Made by a program: the position numbers and the translations under genes. A stretch of 64,000 bases of DNA, from positions 186,001 to 250,000 of the forward strand of contig JAAVTG010000562.1 of NCBI GenBank assembly GCA_011947345.1, written 5' to 3'. Below are positions 12,572 to 24,414 of the stretch, one piece after another; within the stretch, counting starts at the first letter, position 1, and the number at the start of each line of letters is the position of its first letter. A model generated the notes under the pieces. That model ran no database searches. It was not told where the DNA came from and saw nothing but the letters and a program-made list of their open reading frames with translations. Source of the DNA: Phytophthora quininea. Taxonomy: Eukaryota > Oomycota > Peronosporomycetes > Peronosporales > Peronosporaceae.

Positions 12572-12850
12572 TTAGACGGATAGTCTTCGCTTTGGACCGG
12601 AGAGCGACAAGATGATTCCAGCCGTAGCCGTAGATAGTGTCCTGCTACCAAGCATCGTTGCTGCTTTCTCCGTCCATGCAGTCTTCATGAGACACTCAGG
12701 GCTTTGCCAACTTGCACAGACTGCTTGGACAGCATCTAGCCCTCGACTCTTTCCAGTACCCCCAAAAAAAAAAAAAAACAGCTGCAATTGATCCTGCCCC
12801 AGTGGGTCTGCTAGATTGCTGTTAATGTAGGACATATCTTTCGCCACCTC
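12572..12850 (-). pseudogene. Helitron 2 helicase 5' fragment
   Basis: The Walker A region reads FFGGTGKSRGLDAVQAVCAS, preceded by a run of Phe codons from a 15-base A run on the plus strand (12764-12778). LMKTAWTEKAATMLGSRTL, a hallmark of Pif1-like Helitron helicases, follows. The rest of the helicase is missing and is replaced by unrelated coding sequence. The Phe run sits where GGE would normally be, so the run has probably expanded and eroded motif I. Confidence 0.6.
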
Positions 12851-15800
12851 TGTAATAGAGCCTTTCCGATGATCTCAAAAGCGCAATGTTGCTTTTTGTT
12901 GAGTGTGTAATCTCTTGAGATTGCTGCTGTTGTGGCAAACTGTCCGTGTTCGGTACCAATCGACTTGAACAGCACCTAAGGCGCACTCCATGACGTTGCG
13001 TCCTCATCTAACGCGCCTTTCAGAAGCTCAATAACTTTCGTATTGCACGCTGGCACTGATGCGAATCAGCCGAAGCCAACTTGCAGTTGGTCGATGCATC
13101 TTTCACCCACTTTTCATGTGTCTGATGGACGGGAAACATTCTTGTCTTGCTGCTGTTTCATGTAAACTAATGGTGCTTTTAGCACTCTGCTCGAGCATTT
13201 GACAGGAATAAAATATATCCATGAGATTTCTTGGACGAGTATCAGGCTCAGCTGATGTAGGGCATGTGTCAGGGTGGAGTGCTAGGCTCTTCGGTATAAC
13301 ATCACCTTGTATTATCTGGTTATGCTAGGGATTTATGAAGGTGGATCCATCGTCAGGATCGATGAAGTCATCTTCATCGCCATCAAAGTCAACACCACTA
13401 AAAAGCGAATCACTATCACCATCATCGCCCTCGCGTCCCATGAGCAATCTGGTAGAACCAGGAAGGACAGAAACAGCTAGCTGCTCTGCTTGAGCCTTTG
13501 CTTGATCTACCCCCACAGTAACAGTCATCAATGTGACTCGTTATGTCTGTCACAAATTTGCTTCGTGTTGGTACCCACGCGTTGTAGGCTTCTAACCACT
13601 GCCCCCAGAGTTCGCCGAGGCACCAATTAAATCTTCCAGTGCCCGAAAGGGCTGAAACAGCGCGAGAGATAAGATCGCGCGTTTGTAAATAATATCATCT
13701 GGGGAGTTCTTCGCGACATATGGCACGCGAAATCTCTGGATAACAGGCACTAGTTCTTTGTAGCGCTTGCCGAGGTTATGCGAGAGATGAAATGGGTAGT
13801 CGGGCTTGAACGATTGCGAGCCCTCACGTTAAAAGGGATCTTTCTTTCGAAAGTAATACATCGCAAATTCGTAGACATTCACGTCGGGTAGCTTGTATGG
13901 GCGGTAGATGAAATCTTCTAAGAACGAGACAGCTACATATGGAGACTTTTCAGATTCGTCGCGTTCATTAATGAGGGGCAGGAATGTTCCTCTGTTGAAC
14001 ATAGTTGATGAATACTGTAATATCACGAAGAGGTATATACGCGCATCTTGATCTTTCGAACAGCATGAGCTTCGATACAGGTAGAGTGCAGCTAAAGGGC
14101 CCGCGACCTCTTGCCGATCCGTCATGCTATACACCATAGACGCCACACGCTTTCTAGCTATAGCAATATCGTCAGGTGCAGCAGACTCGTCGATGCATGC
14201 TATACGTTCTCGCTCTTGGCGCCGTCGACAAGCCACCAAATCATCGTAACCACCGAATCAAGCCTCTTTTGTTGCTTAGTGACGTATTTAGTACAGTAGT
14301 GAATGCGATCAGAGGCATCCTTCCCACTCAGTAGAAACTGGATGTCGTGGTTGCATTTAAATGCAGCCATAATCTCGTAGTTGTAGCCATTCACGTATTC
14401 ATGAGCAACACTCCACTTCAGATTGATCCCGGTGAGGTCGAACGTGGTCCTCATCATACGCTCGCGAGGATAGAGATATCTACAGTACAAGTCGTTTACA
14501 GTCGTTCTTGATACAGCTGCTCGTATGGCACCACTAGTGCCGATTAAGCAAGGCAACTAACACCGAAACCATATAATCCATATTTTCTCTAGATACGTTT
14601 GTATCTTCTCACGCTCGTTTAAAACATCAATTGTTTGGCTCAGTGTGTAGCGGCAGCCGACTTCGCGGTTTGCTGCTACCTCGATTTCACGATCAGTGAG
14701 AGTGTGTTCCCACGGAAGCCAATGTAGTGGCCTCTTTTGCAGTAACACGTTGCGTAAGACATGCTGAGAACTGAACTGAACTGTGCCATACATACACCGC
14801 ATTGAACCAGTTTTGGCTCCACGACTGCGTCATGGGACTGCGTGCTATACAACCCACGCCGAACGTTTTGACGAGAACGTGGTGGAATGTTCAATGCAAC
14901 GAGGTGTGAGTAAGAAGCATCACACTTTGTACAAGCAAATTGATCCATAACAAGGGTGTGTGAGTAGATACAACGTACGATTCAACAGAGCGGCGGAATA
15001 CATTCTGGTCCTCTCCGTTCATCAATCGCCCCAACTCGACTACGCTGGATGGTGCCTCTTCCAGCCAAATCAAGAAATGAATGTGCGGCGTTCCTCGACC
15101 CTGCGTGTCCACCATGCCGAAGTAAGCCCGCAGATCACCCAGCAGCCCTTTGAATGGCATTTGGCTTTTGTAACTGGGTGCATGCCTGAAACATTGTGCG
15201 TGAACAAGCGCGCTGGGGCGCAGTCATTGCTCAAGCTAGCGTTGCGTAGTCCAGCTTTAGTAGCCATGTGAGCTTCTAGGATATCAAACAGCGAATCCAA
15301 CTAGGTCATACCTGCGTAATGACTGAGGACCAGCGAGTTATCCGTATTTGGGGTGAGAGTGAGGAAGAGCGCCGGGTTGCCGAAACGCGTTTGATACGCG
15401 AACGCTTTCTGTCGACATTTAAAGCGCTCTACATTGCTGCCCCACACAGCAGCTGGCGCAATCACGACGGTCCTTAAAACTTATGGCGTCTGAGCTTGGG
15501 TCAGCACCGCGTGGTCGCTGCACCTGTCGTCTTCGCTCATTTTTAGAAGAGCCTTCCCCGACGCGTCTGCGCTGATTGATTCATAGCCGCTGTACATCGA
15601 TGGGAACCGCTGACACCGCAAAGATTTTTGGGTATACATGTTTTTCATTGAAATGCGATCAAACGCCACCAGTGTAAACAGCCCTTCTTCAACAAACTGA
15701 CGCCCCGATAGCAGTGTGTAGTGTTTTACACATTCTTGTAAAGATACAGGGATCCGCCTCATTTCTCTAGGGTGACCGCGCCCGTAAGGGAACAAATGTG

Positions 15801-16748
15801 GAGACATCTTCGCCAAAACATCGCCTGAAATGTCCATTGATAGTTTGTTGGAACGCTTCGCCAAGAACTCTCTATCAGTCCAGTCAGCTCCGCCGATCCC
15901 CGAGTTAAGCCCATGCTCTTGCGATAGCAACGTCCGCGACACATCCGATAACCCGATTCCACAACATTCAACTCATCGTCTTCGTTTGTTACGTACCTGT
16001 CATCCGCGAATGCATCGATGCCTACCGCCACGCATGACATGCGTGGTGGCAGCAATGCTAACGAGTTGTGTCATGAAGCACTCTGGCAAAGTCAGTCCTA
16101 TCGAATGCTCGAGAAGGGCTCCGATACAGAATCCATTCGAAACGGATAACTTGGGTAGGCAGCCCTTTTCTATTTCCGCATTGCACGCGCGGCAGACAGT
16201 AAATTATGCCGTCCAATGACCAATTTCACCGTTGTAACAGCGAAAACTCTGAGGAGAGGCCGACACACCCGCCAAAAGGTCACGCAGGTGCCACGTACTC
16301 ATTTCGTAACTTGATAGGGAGTGCTGAATCCACTTCACCGAAATTGAGTCGCATCCTCGCCATGTATCTCCAGTCAGATGTCTCCTTACGCACAGATTCC
16401 GCACGACGCACTAATCGATCACAGGAGATGCAAACACATTCGTCCAATCCTCCCGGGCCCAGCTCTTACTGGGGCCTTTATCAAAGCATTGGCTTGGTTC
16501 TCGCCACTGATTGGCGTCAGAGTTGGTTTTGGAGCTGGATCGGATGGCTTGATATTGGTGTTCCCGGCAGCAGCCTTCTTGGCAGCGGAGCGTCGCTGAT
16601 AATACTTCCGCGGGCTCAGCCGATGCCTCATTCGAAATGCACTGGTTGGAGATAGTGGCAAAACACCATAGATATCGCTTTCGCCTCGATTAGCTCTTGT
16701 AATGTCAATCGTCCCTGTCGACATCGGCGCAGTCACTCCATCCGACAT
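12851..16748 (-). pseudogene. Helitron 2 Rep protein remnant
   Basis: Reading may begin at ATG 16748 with a basic, Ala/Pro-rich N-terminus (RKYYQRRSAAKK). The conserved Helitron blocks follow in order but in at least seven frame pieces, for example 15481-15942, 15070-15300, 14891-15160, 14676-14948, 14200-14556 and 13829-14239. The HUH motif (HIH) is intact in this copy, unlike the HLH in Helitron 1. The block NVYEFAMYYFRKKD (near 13850) pairs with the same block in Helitron 1. The protein cannot be made as written. Confidence 0.7.
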
Positions 16749-16750
16749 AT

Positions 16751-17806
16751 TTACTTCTTCACCAAACGGCGTTTTGACATCACTACAGCTATCGTGAATG
16801 TAGCTAAGGCTCCAACATCCACCTCACCACTTCGTTCGAATATGCTAAGATGATCCACTTTGGTGCGAGGTTTCATACCACCAACGTTTATGCCGCTACT
16901 ATGAGCTCCACAACAACTTTCGTGATCATTGCCATTGTAAATCCCATTGTCGTGAGCTCCACACACACAAACACCACTGCCATTACATCCAGCAGCACAA
17001 ACATCATTGCCATCACATCCACCACCACAAACGCCGTTGCCGTCACTTCCTCCAGCACAAACGCCACTGCCCTCGTCCCCTCCATCGCGAACCTCCCTTC
17101 TGTGCGTTCAGGAAAAGCCATCTCCACTGACCCACTGGGTGTTCTCCCTTTCAAAAGCTTCGCCGAGATGCTTGAGTAAGACGCCATTGTGGCTGTCGCA
17201 TTCCTCGGAGATATTGACGCGTGCAGGCGGTTGGTAGTTCGTGCTGCCACCCCTGCATTTCAGCGAATGCAGTACAGCATTAGCTATAGCGCGCACATCC
17301 AGATAAACCTCGCCCCCAGATTGATCGCCACGTATCTCCTTGTCGTCGACATCTTCTTCGGCAGGATTGTTTCCAGCGCAAGCAGCAGTCCTTTCCATCT
17401 CATGGCCGACATCTAGATGCTTTAGAAGGTCATCTTCGACCTGTTCAGCTAGTTTCATGCGCTTTGCTACTTCAGCTGTTGTGGCCGATGCTGCGAGTCT
17501 TGTTTCCCGTTGCTGTGCTCTGTTGCCGAAGTCCATATAATCCTGACGCCCACGCTTTCCTATCGCCATTGCCATACGAGCGTCACACTGAAATTCCTGA
17601 ATGGCAGCCGCACAGTTGTGGCGGCATCCTGGTCGGTCCCTCCACTTTGGGCCCATTTCGGATCTAATGTGCGCTTGGGATTTCGACGTGCAGGGATGCT
17701 CGAGGCACTTACCCCGAACTACAAGGCCGGTGGTCGACCTCGCACCACCCGAATCCTGGTCAGACCCTCCACCTTCCGGCCCAAGACACGCGAAGCATGT
17801 GGGCAT
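16751..17806 (-). CDS. Cys/Gly decapeptide-repeat protein with an in-frame TGA
   Basis: From ATG 17806 (MPTCFACLG) one frame runs to 16751, interrupted only by TGA at 17108-17110. The N-terminus has a possible zinc-binding pattern (CFACLG, then GKCLEHPC and CRHNC). The middle is a charged helical, probably coiled-coil, stretch (residues about 75-160). After the TGA, a 30 bp repeat encodes ten-residue units of the type GNGVCGGGCD. A Cys/His segment (DHESCCGAH) and a basic end follow. It lies three bases upstream of the ATG that could start Helitron 2 Rep on the same strand, so it may be an accessory Helitron ORF or a captured gene. I do not recognise the family. The TGA may be a mutation or a sequence error. 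Confidence 0.4.
16966..17083. repeat. 30 bp coding minisatellite, about 3.9 units
   Basis: Units start at 16966, 16996, 17026 and 17056, each beginning CACAAAC on the plus strand and exactly 30 bp long; the last is diverged and incomplete. Because 30 is a multiple of three, copy-number change keeps the reading frame. In the minus-strand frame it gives Gly/Cys-rich ten-residue repeats. Confidence 0.85.
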
Positions 17807-17821
17807 ATGGATTGTGTGACC

Positions 17822-17858
17822 CCCCAAAAAAAAAATAAATAAAATAAAAATAAAAAAA
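17822..17858 (+). repeat. A-rich tract, possible retroposon tail
   Basis: Six C residues are followed by A runs broken by single T residues for about 35 bases. This pattern resembles the 3' tail of a LINE or SINE inserted on the plus strand, but I could not identify the body of such an element upstream. Confidence 0.35.
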
Positions 17859-17895
17859 TACCGGTATCAGATCGCTGCCCTGGTGGATAACATAT

Positions 17896-18480
17896 GTGGT
17901 TCACGTAAAGTTGTGTACAGATACCGATATTTGCACATCAATCAGCATCAAAAATGGTTGTAACGACAGTTCTAAAGAATTGCGAAATGTGCTTCGGAGA
18001 CTTCGTCCAGAATGCCAGGATATCGAAATGGTAGAACACTGTTTTTTCACGTGCCCGTCGTTAGAACCAATGTGGAGCGAACTATGGAGCCGGTGGTCGA
18101 CGTTCTTTTGCGTCGACCTAAGCTGGAGGTTGCTGCTCTTCCCAAGATTGCAAGACCTCTGTAGGAACAGGAGAAGTGAGCACAAAGAACTGATACTTCT
18201 AAGGAGGATCTACACGGCGATAGTGTTTCACGCAACATGGCGGCTCAGGAACGACATTCATTTCCAGGAAACGACAGCTGAAGTGCCGAATATTCTCAAT
18301 CTGCTGAACTCGTTCAAGATGCACTACCAATTCCTCTACCAACACGCATGGGCTTCATTGCAATCGCGCTACTGTGGTTTGCGTGCTGCAAAAACTTGGC
18401 TTTTGATCCGCCAGAAATCAATACCCCGGAACCGATGCACCACATGTGGACGACACGAACGTAACTCTCACGGATAGATA
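17896..18480 (+). pseudogene. LINE reverse transcriptase 3' end (zf-RVT region)
   Basis: The frame contains EMVEHCFFTCPSLEPMWSEL, matching the Cys/His pattern of the zinc-binding domain after the reverse transcriptase in non-LTR retrotransposons (zf-RVT: C..C...E...H.F..C). A Trp/Arg-rich segment follows (HATWRLRNDIHFQ), also usual there. No reverse transcriptase or endonuclease domain precedes it, so only the 5'-truncated last part of a LINE is present, as is common after incomplete reverse transcription. The first zinc-binding cysteines are not obvious. It ends at a TAG at 18478. Confidence 0.65.
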
Positions 18481-18497
18481 GCTTATCACCTTAAGAC

Positions 18498-18641
18498 GAG
18501 AAATCCGCTAAACAGTTAATCAATTCAATTGCCTTCCTTACTGGTCAGGCTAGTGAAGATTCAAAGCTTGGCGTCGTGGAAGTGTTTGATTTTGATGAAG
18601 CGGTACATGGAGCCGATGTGTTCGGCGATGATGTTTAACCA
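18498..18641 (+). other. Orphan C-terminal coding stretch
   Basis: After a stop, a frame of 46 codons runs to TAA with a strongly acidic, protein-like end (GVVEVFDFDEAV). There is no start codon. It could be the last exon of a decayed gene or transposon protein; I do not recognise it. Confidence 0.2.
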
Positions 18642-19397
18642 GACAACCATCTGAAGACTTGGTTTAATTGAATGACGTATTCTCAAAACGGGGCACGCGT
18701 ACTTTTAGTGGGCAGCACGGGCGGCATGACGGCTGAAGATGTGAAGGGCGTTCTGTTTATTCTACCGTCAGAACAGGACTCCACCTTCTCACCACGAACG
18801 ACGCGGTAATTTGTACACGACTGCAACAGACTCCATAGCCAACAGACGAAAACTTATTTTACAGACTCGACTGCAATACGTCGTATGCCGTGTGCGCTTA
18901 TTTCGACCGCCGTACCCGTTAAAGCCAATATCTCTGGCGGAGAAATATACTTCACGCAGAACAAGGTGCTGCAGAGGCAAACAACATTTGAAAGCACTTC
19001 TCCACCTCTCTGGAATGAAAATATTCTGAAATGTCAAGTCAGAGGTGTCGAACCTGACACATCCCGAATCCAGGCACGTGTTGCATCCAGCCATCCACTC
19101 TTTTCGTCTTCATTGAAAGTTCGAACGGAGAAGATCGGACCACTAAAAGACAAAGGCCAAAACGTAGAACGGGGGCGCGATCGCCACCGATGCCCCATTG
19201 ATTTCCTTCCACCACAGTATTCCTTCAATCGTAGCTAACCACATAATCCTTCTGGGTGCTCGGTCGGTTCCGAAATTGCATCCATCGAAAGTTCAAACAG
19301 CTACGCGTTTTCAGTTGGAACATGGTATTGTTTCTTAACCAGCAAGCAAATGCTTGTGCTGCATGTTCCCTAGCACGCTTCTTAAGCCCGGAGACCA
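18642..19397. other. Gene-poor stretch before the effector gene
   Basis: Only short overlapping frames occur (for example 18885-19238, + strand, 117 codons). None has a domain or a signal peptide. I see no clear repeat. Confidence 0.4.
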
Positions 19398-19828
19398 CTA
19401 CGCCTTCTTCTTGTTGGCAATCGCGTGCATCTTACGGTACGTCTGCACGAATGAGTTACTGGAGTCGTAGATGTTGTGGCCCTGCTCATTGGTAAACAAA
19501 GGCTTGACGCCGTACCTGGCGAGAATCGTGTCTTCGATTTCACCCTTCTTGATGGATTTTAGCATGTCGACCTTCATTTCGAACTCTTTGGTTTTCCCTT
19601 CACGACTTGGAGCACTTCTTTGCCCATCGACTTGCCTACTTGGTACCCTGCCTGGGCATTCGACTTGGCTGCTTGGTATTTGGCTTTCAGGCTCTCCATT
19701 CTGGGCAATCCCCTCTCTTCGCTGTCGTCGTCGCCAGCGACTCGGAGCGAGCGCTGCTCGGTACTTCCGGCGAAGGCCGTGGCGAAGAGCACGACCATGG
19801 CAATGGTCAGCAGATAGAACGCGCGCAT
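19398..19828 (-). pseudogene. RXLR-dEER secreted effector, frameshifted
   Basis: From ATG 19828 the protein begins with a typical signal peptide (residues 1-21, hydrophobic core LLTIAMVVLF). RSLR follows at residues 26-29 and an acidic DDDSEERG at 34-41. RXLR-dEER proteins of Phytophthora and relatives are exported and many enter plant cells to alter immunity. The first frame ends after 84 codons at 19574. The next frame continues from about 19600 to a stop at 19398 with a Lys-rich, effector-like C-terminal region, so a one-base loss probably splits a gene of about 140 codons. As written, a short 84-residue secreted protein could still be made. It lies isolated in repeat-rich DNA, the usual setting for this class. 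The specific target is unknown. Confidence 0.8.
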
Positions 19829-19929
19829 GGGTCTTGAGATGTAGTAGTTGTCCGCGGCGGTGGCTGGTGAATTGAAGAGTGAGGTCTTCTACCAGTGCCG
19901 AACGCAGAGACTTTCGACGGCAGATCAAT

Positions 19930-21271
19930 CCTGTTCAGGGACAGCAGATCTCGTGGCAAGCTGCGTGCACCGAACAGGATCTGCCACGGGAAGAGAAATG
20001 CCAGCGAGAGTACTCGAAAGCAACTTCATCCGAGCGCGTGCAACCTGTAGGCATCGCGAATGATGCTGCGCTTCGTAGCGAATTCCAATGGCCAAGACCC
20101 GACGAAAGTATGCATTGACGAGCTCTCAATCCATGGAGAGAGCTCTGCACTACAGTAATGTGTTTATGATGCCCCAATGTTATCACTCGACTACAGTACC
20201 ATACTCACAAAAGGTGAGTCCAAGTCAATGCTGACTTACATTTTCGACCCAGCAGCTGGCGCCAGCAACAGGATGTCCCTGTTCTGAATACATTTACGTA
20301 CAGTATAACACCGGGCCCGTTTACGTCGGCCACCAAAGGGACCTACATATAATCAAAGTCTTCAGGTGCCTTCTGATCCTCCGTATTCTTCATTCCGGGA
20401 TTTGAATCGTTCACTCAACTTTTGTGATGTCCGTCATTGGGAACTCACGCCACAGAACTGCGCTTCGTTTTCGGTTTTCTGCTCCAGGTCTGACACCAGC
20501 TATGCATACAAGCGAGCAGATCTCGTTGGTCTCCTCCTTCTTTACCAATGTCCACGCCGCAAAACTCCGTTTAAATAAAATGCCTGGAAGTTTTATCCAC
20601 GAATTCCACCACGGCCAAAAGATGTAACCCTTCTAGCCCCAAAATATACAGAATGATGATCCATACTTTGGCAGCCGCCGTGGAAGCCACCCCGTGGCTG
20701 CTGACTGCCTAGCACTTCGTGCGCTAGCTGCCAGCAGCACCTCCGCTTCCATCGCTCAGTTCGCCATTTGCTCGCTCAAACCTAAGCTCTGAGCTCCGAG
20801 CTCGAGCGCAATGCACGACGTGTGCATCTGGCGACGAACACCACCGAAGGGCATGCTGCCAGTGGTCCCCTCAAGCCCGTGCGTGAGGCGGGACCTTGCA
20901 TGTCGAAGCCCCGTGGCTTCCCCAGTGTCGTTCAAGCTCAAGCAACCCCTCTCAACCCCAAGGCAGGAAAAAATCAAGCACAAGCGTCATCGCGACGGCG
21001 TTCCAGCTGTAGAAACAGTTAACTTATGGTACAGCCGTCATGACGAAGGCTTTTCCTCCGGCGTGGCGGATAGCGAGGGTAAAGGGGTTAATACTTCCCT
21101 CATCTTTATTGTTGCGTAGGTCTGTAGAGATGGATCGAAAGATGCCAGGAAGAAGAAAGCCGTTGATTAACTGGTATCCGCTGGCCAGGAAGACGTCTAG
21201 CGCTTCAGCATAGGATTTTTGAAAAGATATGTTTTTCAAAAATTAAAATTTCATCAATTTAGCTTTTTAGC
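19930..21271. other. Intergenic stretch upstream of PIG-N
   Basis: No convincing gene. A minus-strand frame of 71 codons at 21024-21239 has protein-like composition but no known motif. The last 60 bases before the PIG-N ATG are AT-rich with TTTCATCAATTT, which resembles an oomycete initiator plus flanking promoter region, though not a perfect match. Confidence 0.4.
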
Positions 21272-24261
21272 ATGGCGGTCGGTGGCTTGGCTCGCCTGCT
21301 GATCCTGGGCGTGCTGTTCCACGCGCTGTATGTACTGAGCATCTTCGACATCTACTTCACGTCCCCCGTGCTGCACGTCGAGAGCGTGGCGTACACGGAC
21401 TCTCCGCCAGCCAAGCGCGTCGTCGTCTTTGTGGCCGACGGCTGCCGCGCAGACAAGTTCTTCGAGGCCAATGTCTCTTCTTTAAATGATCAACTTCGGG
21501 TTTCCTTCCTAAGGGACATACTGAAAACCAAAGGAAGTTGGGGCGTATCCCATACTCGAGTCCCTACAGAAAGCAGACCGGGCCATGTGGCGCTGTTTGC
21601 AGGCATGTACGAAGACGTGAGTGCAGTGACCAAGGGCTGGGCCGACAACCCCGTCGACTTTGACTCGGTGTTTAACCAGAGCAGCAGCAGTTTCTTATTT
21701 GGCAGTCCAGACATCGTCCCCATGTTTGCCAGACATGTCCCCCATGCTAAAGAGGAACACTATTCCCACGAAGAAGAAGACTTTGCCAAGGGAGACTCGT
21801 CCGAATTGGACGTCTGGGTGTTCCGACATTTCCAGAAATTACTGGGCAATGCAAGAGAAGACCAAGCTTTGAAAAAGAAATTACATGCGGAAGGCGTAGT
21901 AGTGTTCTGCCATTATCTGGGCATTGATTCCAATGGACACGCGCACCGACCGAACTCCAAGGATTATTTAAACAACATTGCGTTAGTAGATGAGTTAGTG
22001 GAGAAGACGTATCGGATGGTGGAAGACTTTTACGACTACGATGGACGCACGGCATACGTGTTCACTGCAGACCACGGAATGGGCTTGAAAGGTGCTCACG
22101 GTGACGGCGATCCGGCGAATACTCGCACGCCTCTGGTTGTTTGGGGCGCAGGTGTGCAGGGACCAACTGTTGTTAACAGAGAGGAAAAGGGTTTGATATT
22201 GATCTGCCAACACAGTCACGAGCACAGGTACGAGCTCAGTTACAGGCACAGGAAGAGCAGGAACAGGCTGCAGTCGGTGAATGGGGAGCGTTGGACAAAT
22301 TAGTGAGAAAGGATGTGATGCAGGCAGATGTGGCCCCACTTATCAGCGCGCTGTTGGGGTTACCTTACCCACGTAATTCCGTTGGCGTACTGCCGTTTTC
22401 GTACCTTGCGAAAGGAGCGTACCGTGCAAATGCGGTGCGGTCCAATGCACAGCAGTTATACCTTCACGCTTTACGGAAGGAGCAGGAGAAGCGATCGCGT
22501 ACGCTGCTGCGATTTGTTCCGTACGGTCCATTCCGTGACCGAGTCCCTGAGCTCTCCCGGGAGCTTGCAAATGCTTACGAAGCGGCTATTCAAAATGATG
22601 AAACATTCAACAGCTACGAACGTGTGGAAGTGCTGAGTCAGGAGCTGATTGAAATCTGTCTGGCCACACTAGAGTATTTCCAGAGATACGACTGGTTCTT
22701 CTTGTTCAGTATCGTTGTGTTGGGTTATATTGGGTGGATGGTTGTCGTTGGTGTGGCGTATCTACATCCCAGAGACTTTAGTGTAGCTTGGTTACTCGGA
22801 GTGCATGGCAAGCAGCTGGATATAAAGCTGTGTACTACGATATTTGCGGTTTTTATCTATCTGGCGCTTGAAGGATCCCCCACAACGTACTATTTGTACG
22901 TCTTGTTCCCACTACTTTTTGGCATCTTTGCCTGGAACCACAGAGACTTGATCCGTGACACATGGGCTTTTAATGCAGACAATAACCGTGCCACAACTGG
23001 GTGGAAGTGGTGGGCAGAACGCATTTTGATTGTCATGTGTTTGGAGCTTGTCGTCATGGGCTACGAACGTCGAGAGATCTTTGGGGTACTTTTCTCGTTG
23101 TTAGCGCTGTGGCCACTGGTCGGCAGATCTGCGAGCAATGACCAAAATGAAAGTGAAGATGCTCGTTGGTCTGGGAAATTCCCATCACCAAGTCGGTGTT
23201 GGTCGGTTAGTTGTTTGCTCATCTCAGTGTTCCCGTATTTACCAGCTGAGTACGGCGAGCACACGGCACTGGTGAATATTGGGGCTCTTCTAACCTTGTT
23301 ATTTGCTGGTGTTGTGTCGAGTTTGACCACCTCCAACCAGCAAAACATTTGGACAAACCCGTCTTTCATCATAAGCACAGCACCATTGGTACTATCGATT
23401 GCTACGCTTCATGGTACGATGCAGTACTTGGACGGAGAGCGTAGCAAGCCACCCTTCTTGCTCACAGCTGCCAACTGGGTGTTGTCTGCTTTCCCGATCG
23501 TCGGGCTACTCATGAAATTGACAAAGCGTTCGTCCAAGCCTTCGATTGCCTTAGAAGTCGGGACTGGCTGTCGTGATCCGCTACTACTACAAGCAGAAGT
23601 AGAACAATTTGTAGTGCGGATTGTCGATGTGCTGTTGGCGTTCGCTCCATCGTTCACTCTACTCAGTATCGCCTACGAGGTGCTATTCTACGTGGTGCTT
23701 TGTGGTGTTCTCGTCAGTTGGCTGCTGCTGGAAGCTGAAGCTTCGTCTGGATCGTCCCCATCGATATGGCGCGAGGTTCAACGTGCATTTGTCTTCTTGC
23801 TGCTCGTCAACATCGCGTTCTTCGGTACGGGCAACGTGGCAAGTATGAGTAGCTTTGAAATTTCGTCGACATACCGCTTTGTCACTGTATTTGCTCCGTT
23901 CACGATGGGAGCGCTACTGGTTGGGAAGATTCTGATTCCATTCGTGGTGGTAGCTTGTACGTTTCACCTCATTCTGCTGCTGCCATCAGCGGAAATTTCG
24001 ACGTCACAGAAGCCACGTCTGCCAGCTACGCGCTACTTCCTGCTGGTGGTGGCGATGTCGGACGTCCTCGCGCTCCATTTCCTCTTCTTCGTCAAGAACG
24101 AAGGCAGCTGGAAGGAGATTGGCAACTCCATCTCAATGTTCGGAATCGTTAACGCTCAGATCGTCTTCATCCCGCTGTTATTTTTGCTTGCTCGAGCTTT
24201 CGTGCGTGACTTGACACCTGCTTCTGGCGTGGTGCACAACCCCGACAAGAAAACTCAATAG
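21272..24261 (+). CDS. PIGN: GPI ethanolamine phosphate transferase 1 (PIG-N/Mcd4)
   Basis: Adds phosphoethanolamine to the first mannose of the GPI-anchor precursor in the ER lumen. The protein starts with a signal anchor (residues 8-28). The alkaline-phosphatase-like catalytic domain has VADGCRAD near residue 50, PGHVALFAGMYEDV near 105, HYLGIDSNGHAHRP near 213 and TADHGMGLKGAHGDG near 266. From about residue 465 the C-terminal half is a string of roughly a dozen hydrophobic membrane segments, as in the family. Combined length near 995 residues matches the usual 900-1000. No introns are needed. The frame shifts once at about 22193, where a run of three T should be four; this looks like a sequence error because both sides are fully conserved. 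It ends 154 bp from the end of the convergent PP2C gene. Confidence 0.92.
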
Positions 24262-24414
24262 ATCGGGCGACTACTAGAGCATAGAAATTCAGCCGTCAAT
24301 GAAATAAAAGAAACTTTAGCGTGCGTGTATTGATAAAATTGTGTAAAAGCAGCAAAAGTGGAGATGCTGACCATGCGTCAACCATGCGAGGAGCTTATAA
24401 CTGCGCCCTCAAAA

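Larger units (their letters stand above)
12572..16748 (-). mobile_element. Helitron 2, degenerate, opposite orientation
   Basis: A second Helitron, read on the minus strand from about 16748 down to 12572. It shows the Rep N-terminal block (15481-15942, with LFPYGRGHPREMRRIPV), the TPNTDNSL region (about 15340), the HUH motif TPHIHFLIWL (near 15080) and the CTKCDASYS finger (near 14930). Then come the KCNHDIQFLLSGKD block (near 14350) and a Pif1 Walker A remnant, GGTGKSR (near 12760). The helicase is cut short soon after motif I, where the fragment at 12155-12570 begins. Termini were not resolved. Confidence 0.8.

Noticed and set aside
16966..17083. Short direct repeats as a CRISPR-like array
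   Set aside because: Units abut with no unique spacers and the DNA is eukaryotic; this is a coding minisatellite.
17108..17110. TGA as a selenocysteine codon
   Set aside because: No conserved redox motif or SECIS-like hairpin could be recognised; mutation or sequence error is simpler.
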